Of a stretch of DNA of 64,000 bases, positions 58,522-64,000 are shown one piece after another. The notes under the pieces were generated by a model. The model saw only the letters and a program-made list of their open reading frames with translations, was not told the DNA's origin and did not search any database. The stretch comes from Heterostelium album PN500. Lineage: Eukaryota; Evosea; Eumycetozoa; Acytosteliales; Acytosteliaceae. The number at the start of each line of letters is the position of its first letter. Positions within the stretch are counted from its first letter, which is position 1. Where the stretch lies: the NCBI RefSeq assembly GCF_000004825.1, contig NW_008805070.1:806001-870000 (forward strand), written 5' to 3'. The position numbers and the translations under genes are program-made.

Positions 58522-59425
58522 TTATAAAAATAGTTATTTATAACAATGATAAATAAATTCTCACCTTCTTCTTCTTCTTATTCTATCTATCTTTTATTTA
58601 TTAATATATATTTATATAATTATATTTTTATAACAAATTTATTTCAAATTCATCTAGTTTAAGAAATCGTAACAAACACAAAATTAAGTAAGAAAGAAAG
58701 ATAGAAAGTAAGAATTCTGAATGTTATGTAATGAATTAATGAATTAATGAATGGAAAGAATAAACAACCAATAAAAATGGAATATTAAAGAGAGTTTTAT
58801 TTTTATTTTTAGATAATAACAGATAAAATTAAATTAATAAGTTTAAGGTGTGTGAGTTTTTTGTGTATACTAAACATATAAAACATATAAAAATGAAATG
58901 AGAAATAGTTGTTTTTTTTTTGTTTTTTTTTTATTTTTAAAAAATGCTTTGCAAAGATATTATTGGGTTGGGAAAAAACACACAATTAACAATCCAATCG
59001 ATGAAACTTTCAAAATCCTTTTTTTCACCCTTTCTTGTTTTAATTTTTTTCAGTATAATTATAATTTACCTTTTTATTAATTTTTTTTTATAAATATATT
59101 TGCATGATCATTGAAATAAACTTATAAGATTTTCCCTAATCTTAAAATATATAAATTCATGATCATAAAAACATTATGCTCAAATTTTTTATCTTGTTTT
59201 GATTTTTTTTTTTTTTTACTGGAATTTATTTTGGCGCCTTTTCAAAGTAAATTTATTAATGTTTTGATTTTCAGGTTGTTATTGTTTTTTTTTTAATTAA
59301 TAATGAATTGAATATAATATATATTAATATTTGTATATAAATAATAACGAGATAAATTAATATATATTAAGAATAAAGAAATTATAGTATTTATAAGATT
59401 AGAAAAATAAAATAAAAAATAAAAT
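58522..59425. other. AT-rich divergent intergenic region
   Basis: About 900 bp between the TBC gene (minus) and SMC1 (plus), dominated by T and A runs. A GGCGCC site at 59234 is the only GC-rich spot. No gene is seen. Confidence 0.45.
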
Positions 59426-59735
59426 ATGGTTATTGTCAGTTTGGAAGTAAATAATTTCAAATCATATAAAGGTCATCATGTGATTGGAACGTTTAAACAG
59501 TTTTCATGTATTATCGGTCCTAATGGTTCAGGTAAATCGAATTTGATGGAAGCAATCATTTTCGTACTGGGTTATAAATCATCACAGATCAGAGGTACAA
59601 ACTTGACTGATCTAATATTTAAACCAATGAAAGAGAAAGATACAACAACATCTGATGATAATAATAATAATGATGATTTAATGAGTATGTTTTCTAAGAG
59701 TATACATCTACAAATGTTTAACTAACTTTTACTAA

Positions 59736-59772
<37 letters not shown>

Positions 59773-62700
59773 TTAGAAGATTCATTTGTAAAGATGAATT
59801 ATCATCACAAACCAACTGATAAACATCATGTTTTTACGAGAAAGATTATCATTCAGAGACAAAAGACAGTGAATAAAGATGGCGAGGAATCAGAGAGAGA
59901 AGTTGCACAGTCACAGTATTTCATCGATGATACATTGCTAAAGTATGAGGAGTATGAACGGCAGTTGGCCGATTTGGATGTGCATGTCAACTGTAAGAAT
60001 TTCTTTGTGTTCCAAGGTGACGTCGTCAATATTGTGATGCACAACGCCAAGCATATCACAACGCTGATCGAGCAGGTCTCGGGCTCGTCCGAGTTGAAGA
60101 GCGAGTACGACGAGAAACTGCAGGCAAAGAAGGTGGCAGAGGACGACGTGCTACTCACGTACAGCAAGAAGAAGTCGATCAGCAACGAGAAGCAGCAGAT
60201 CAACGCGCAACTCGCAGAGGCAAGAGAGTTTAGAGAGTTTGTTTCGAAACAAGAGGGAATCCGTGTGAAGATGATATTGCTCTCGTTGCGATACCGTCTC
60301 GGAAAGATCCATCAGCTGTCGGAGAAGCTGCTGGGTATGGAGGTGCAGCTGACCGCGCTGGTGAAGGAATCGGAGGAGTTGGAAGGCGAGCTCAAGCAAT
60401 CCAATAAGAAACAGGCGGAAACACACAAACAGCTGATGAAGTTTGAGGATGAGCTAGAGTCGGTCGGCAAGGACAAGGATCATGGACGACCTGGCGCGTT
60501 AAAGATCTCTGAGGAGATCAAGCAACTCAACGATAGGATATCGAAAATCACTCATTATATTGAGCGCGCAGAGAAGAATCATTCGGTGCAGTTGACGACT
60601 ATCGACCAGTTGCGAACGGAGCTACTCGAGTTGGAGCGACAAGAGTCGGTGCTTGACAACGAGGAGATTGCCAAGAAGATCGATCTCACTCGTGAGCAGA
60701 TGGAGCAATACAGTGCAATAAAGTTACAGGCTGGAAGAGACACTGCCGACCTGAAGAAACAAGTGGATTCACTGACGCGTCAACAGAATATCGAGAATGC
60801 TTCACTCATGACAATGGAAGCAAAGAAAGAGGATTTGGAAAAGATGAAAAGTCAGCTGCTCGAGACCAGCGAGAAGATGAAGGAGCGTTTGGAGATGTCC
60901 ACTCAGGTGGCGAATGATACTGCAGCGCGACTCGATGCACTCAAAGAGGAACTAAAGAATGTGACAGGCAACAACAAGACATTGCTGAACCGACAGAGTC
61001 AATTGTCCTCGGAGTTGGATCGTATTCAATTCATTGTATCGGAGGACAAGACAGAGAAGAACGAGAAGGACAAAGACAAGAGAATGAACTTGATTATTGC
61101 ATCGTTGAAAAACCTGATGCCCGACGTAAGAGGTCGTCTCTCCGACTTGGTGGAGCACACTCAGAAGAAGTATGCAACTGCCGCCGCTGTTGCCATGGGT
61201 AAGTTGAACGATGCCATCGTCGTCGACACTCAAAAGACTGCATACACCTGCGTTGAATACATGAAAGAGCAGCTCTATGGAACAGCTACATTCCTGCCAC
61301 TCGATCGGCTCAACCCGAAAGCACTCGATCCCAAACTCCGTCAGATAGGTGGTACTTCAAAGCTGCTGATCGACTGTCTAAAGTTTGACAAGGTGATAGA
61401 GCCAGCCGTAAGATATGTCGTGGGAAACACGTTGGTTTGCGACAGTTTGAACGAAGCGAAACAACTCGCTTTTGGAAACCAGTATCAGCGTCACAAAGTC
61501 GTCACTATTCAGGGCATAAAGATCACCAAGACCGGTTTGATGAGTGGTGGTCTGATGGGAGTGAAGTCAAAGACCAAGTTGGACGAGAGCAAGATCGAGG
61601 AGCTGAAGAAACAACGTGATTCCATTCAACAGGAACTGGCAGAGATCGCATCGAAACTCGTTAGTATCAACGATATTCAGGTGATGAACAATCAGGTCAA
61701 TGAAATGACACTGTCTGTCAACACCAATCGCATTACAATGGCGCCACTACAGGAGCGTATCAACCGTAACACCAAGGAGCTGGACACTCTCAACAAGGAA
61801 CTCGCCAAGCTCGCGCCAGAAACTGACAAACTGAAGCAATCGATTGGCTCGCGTAAAGAACAAATCAATGAACTTACATTCGATATCAACGCAGTCGAAG
61901 AGGAGTTGTTCAAGGATCTGAGCAATGAACTCGGTGTCAAGAACATCAAGGAGTTTGAAGAGGAACGTCTCTCAAAGATACAACAGGCATCGACAGAGAA
62001 GATGGCACTTTCACAAGCGATCTCTAGAATCAAGAATCAACTTGAATACGAAAGCTCCAGAAATCTCGAATCGGAAATCCAATCACTACGTGCAGACCTC
62101 GAAGCAAACCAAGCGACTCTTGACAGACAAATTGAACTTCAAGAAGATTGTCAAAGAGAAGTTTCAGAGTTTGAATCAAAATCCAAAGATTTAAATACAA
62201 AAGTTAAAAGTAAGTTTTAAACAAAAAAAAAAAACTTTACTAAATAATTTATATTAATCTCTTATTGTTTATTATAATAGGTTTGAAATCTACATTGGTA
62301 GATATGAATACAGCTATCAAAGATATTAAAAAGAAGATTTCAGATAATAATTTCAAGAGAGGACAAATTGAAAATCAAACAATGGTTGGAGTATGTATTT
62401 TAAATTCATAACATAAAAATTGATAGATTGCTGATTTATATTAATATATTTATTATTTCATTTTAGTTGAATGAAATTAGACAATTAAAGAAAGAATATC
62501 ATTCACATTTATTGGAAGCAAAAACAGAGAATATTAGAATTCCTATGACAAAACTAGAGGATGAAGATACGGAAATGAAAGATGTTGGCGAAGGAGAAGA
62601 AGGAGAAGGACAAGACAAGGAAAAAGAGAAAGAAGGTGGAAAGAAGAAAGTTGAAAAAAAGAAGAAGCAGGAAAAGTCTTTTGCAAAGAAATCTAGAAAG

Positions 62701-63845
62701 AGAAAATCAACTGCCAGTGAAAGTGATGAGCTGAAAAAGGAGAGACCGAACAAGAGGAGGAAACAGATAACGATTTATCGCGTGTCTATCACGATTCCGA
62801 TGATGAGGATTTCGACTCGGACAATGAAGACGACCTCGAGGATGAAGCGGACAACAACTTTGGTTCACTAGTGGAGTTGCCACCCGATGTAATGGATCCA
62901 GAGGAAGATGAATTCTACGAGAAACACATTGGCATTCCAATCGATTTCGCATTGGTCGAGGACATCGTCATAAAATCAGAGGAGCGTTTGAATTACCAGT
63001 TGAAGGAATTCTCTCACGATCTTCACAAGATAAAGACATCGATGGAAACCTACAATCCAAATCTGAAGGCATACGAACACTCACGTGTCGTTTCCAAACA
63101 ACTGAAAGACACCATCCAAGATTTGGAATCAAAGCGTGAGGTCGCCAAGCAAGCAGACCAAGCATTTGCCAAAGTCAGAAAGGATAGAACTCTGTTGTTC
63201 AACCGTGCTTTCGATTCGATATCAAAGAAGATCAATCAGATCTATGCAGAGCTGACACGTGACTTGTATCCACCATACTTGAAGGGAAGTGCTCAGTTGG
63301 CTGTAGAGGACACTGCCTATCCTTTCAACGCCGGTGTCAAATACACTGCCATTCCACCGAACAAACGTTATCAAGAGATGGATCAGCTGTCCGGTGGTGA
63401 GAAGTCGATCGCTGCTCTTGCACTGCTGTTTGCACTGCACCAGTATCGTCCAACGCCGTTCTTTGTGCTGGACGAAGTCGATGCCGCCTTTGACAATATC
63501 AACGTACTAAAGTTGGTGCGTTACGTACGAAGCAAATCGACCGAGCAAAAGAAGACTCAATTCGTTGTTATCTCACTCAAAGAGATATTCTATCAGAATA
63601 GCGATGGTCTGGTCGGTGTCTGTCGTGAGCCCGACTCCACTTCGAACACACTGACCTGCAGTTTAGAACACCTTCCCATCAAAGACGTCGAACTGCTGCC
63701 AATCAAAGAACAAAGTAAAGTCGACGAACGTGTATTATCTATCAGAAAACAAAAGAGACAGTCACTACTACCGGAATTCATTTTTACATCGGCAACAGAA
63801 ACCAGTGCAACAGAATCTAGTGATCATCCTGAAACAGATTTTTAA
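59426..63845 (+). CDS. smc1: Cohesin subunit SMC1, one base out of frame in the last exon
   Basis: Four exons, 59426-59684, 59777-62209, 62281-62390 and 62467-63845, about 1393 aa if the frame were restored. The N-terminal ATPase half has [17 protein letters not shown] (Walker A); long coiled coils follow. The hinge spans about residues 555-710 ([38 protein letters not shown]). The C-terminal half has [18 protein letters not shown] (signature) and [14 protein letters not shown] (Walker B). [13 protein letters not shown] at the start is SMC1-specific. Exon 4 begins in the right frame, but the coding frame after about 62734 is the next one; exon 4 is 1379 nt, one short of a multiple of three. 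The likely spot is the A5 run at 62734-62738, between a Lys-rich and an Asp/Glu-rich insert. SMC1 pairs with SMC3 in cohesin and is essential elsewhere, so a sequence error is likelier than a true mutation. Confidence 0.93.
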
Positions 63846-64000
63846 CAACTCAATAATCAAAATCATTTATTCATTCTTTGATAATTATAATTAATCATTA
63901 TTATTTTTAAACAATTATAATTTCACAATAATTTATATGATTTAATAAAAATTCAAATACCCAATCAAATCTTAATACTACTAGTAATGGTAGTCTCACT
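63846..64000. other. 3' flank of SMC1
   Basis: AT-rich downstream sequence at the window edge. No feature is seen. Confidence 0.4.

Noticed and set aside
1-64000. tRNA genes
   Set aside because: I looked for the GGTTCGAATCC-type B box with a cloverleaf and found no convincing case; a covariance scan could still find one with a diverged box.

Overview
The window is nuclear DNA of a dictyostelid social amoeba. Non-coding DNA is extremely AT-rich with long A and T runs. Introns are short (about 45-105 bp), AT-rich and GT-AG. Proteins carry long Asn, Gln, Ser and Thr runs. Several products belong to dictyostelid-type families, such as a CBM49-like secreted protein and F-box-like/LRR proteins. 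Exons use many C-ending codons and lie well above the GC of their surroundings, which argues against D. discoideum itself and for another group of dictyostelids; I do not name the species.

Layout, left to right. 551-9452: an SPX-EXS (XPR1-type) phosphate exporter, an AASDHPPT-type phosphopantetheinyl transferase, a BTB-BACK-F5/8C protein and, convergent with it, the La RNA-binding protein. 10057-12523: a 2.5 kb element with about 340 bp terminal inverted repeats and a decayed interior. 13075-17601: a stand-alone voltage-sensor-like protein, three decayed gene remnants and a small CBM49-type secreted protein. 17602-22239: a large three-exon PNUTS-like PP1-targeting gene. 22240-27147: 4.9 kb without a convincing protein gene but with one structured, GC-richer island. 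27148-39900: an unassigned protein with repeated basophilic kinase sites, a SulP/SLC26 anion transporter, a seven-exon carnosine N-methyltransferase, malate synthase and a YdfG-like SDR. 40032-41832: a two-membrane-segment microprotein and RNA polymerase II subunit Rpb7. 42061-49351: three minus-strand paralogues of an F-box-like/LRR family plus a truncated copy; another scrambled remnant of the family lies at 14791. 50060-53852: a mitochondrial ANL-family protein that has lost its catalytic motifs, ZNHIT1 (SWR1 complex) and OPA3. 54857-63845: an ethanolamine/choline phosphotransferase, a TBC Rab-GAP and cohesin SMC1.

Most genes are housekeeping, and neighbours are not functionally linked in any way I can see. 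Exon structures below were rebuilt by joining reading frames at GT/AG sites and checking phase; nearly all give a continuous frame. The exception is SMC1, whose last exon is one base out of frame. The items most worth a second look are the small flipped segment in the inverted repeats of the mobile element, the ANL pseudoenzyme, two structured non-coding islands (about 23331-23571 and 54301-54410, the latter behind a DUSE-like motif), the decaying LRR family, and the SMC1 frame break.
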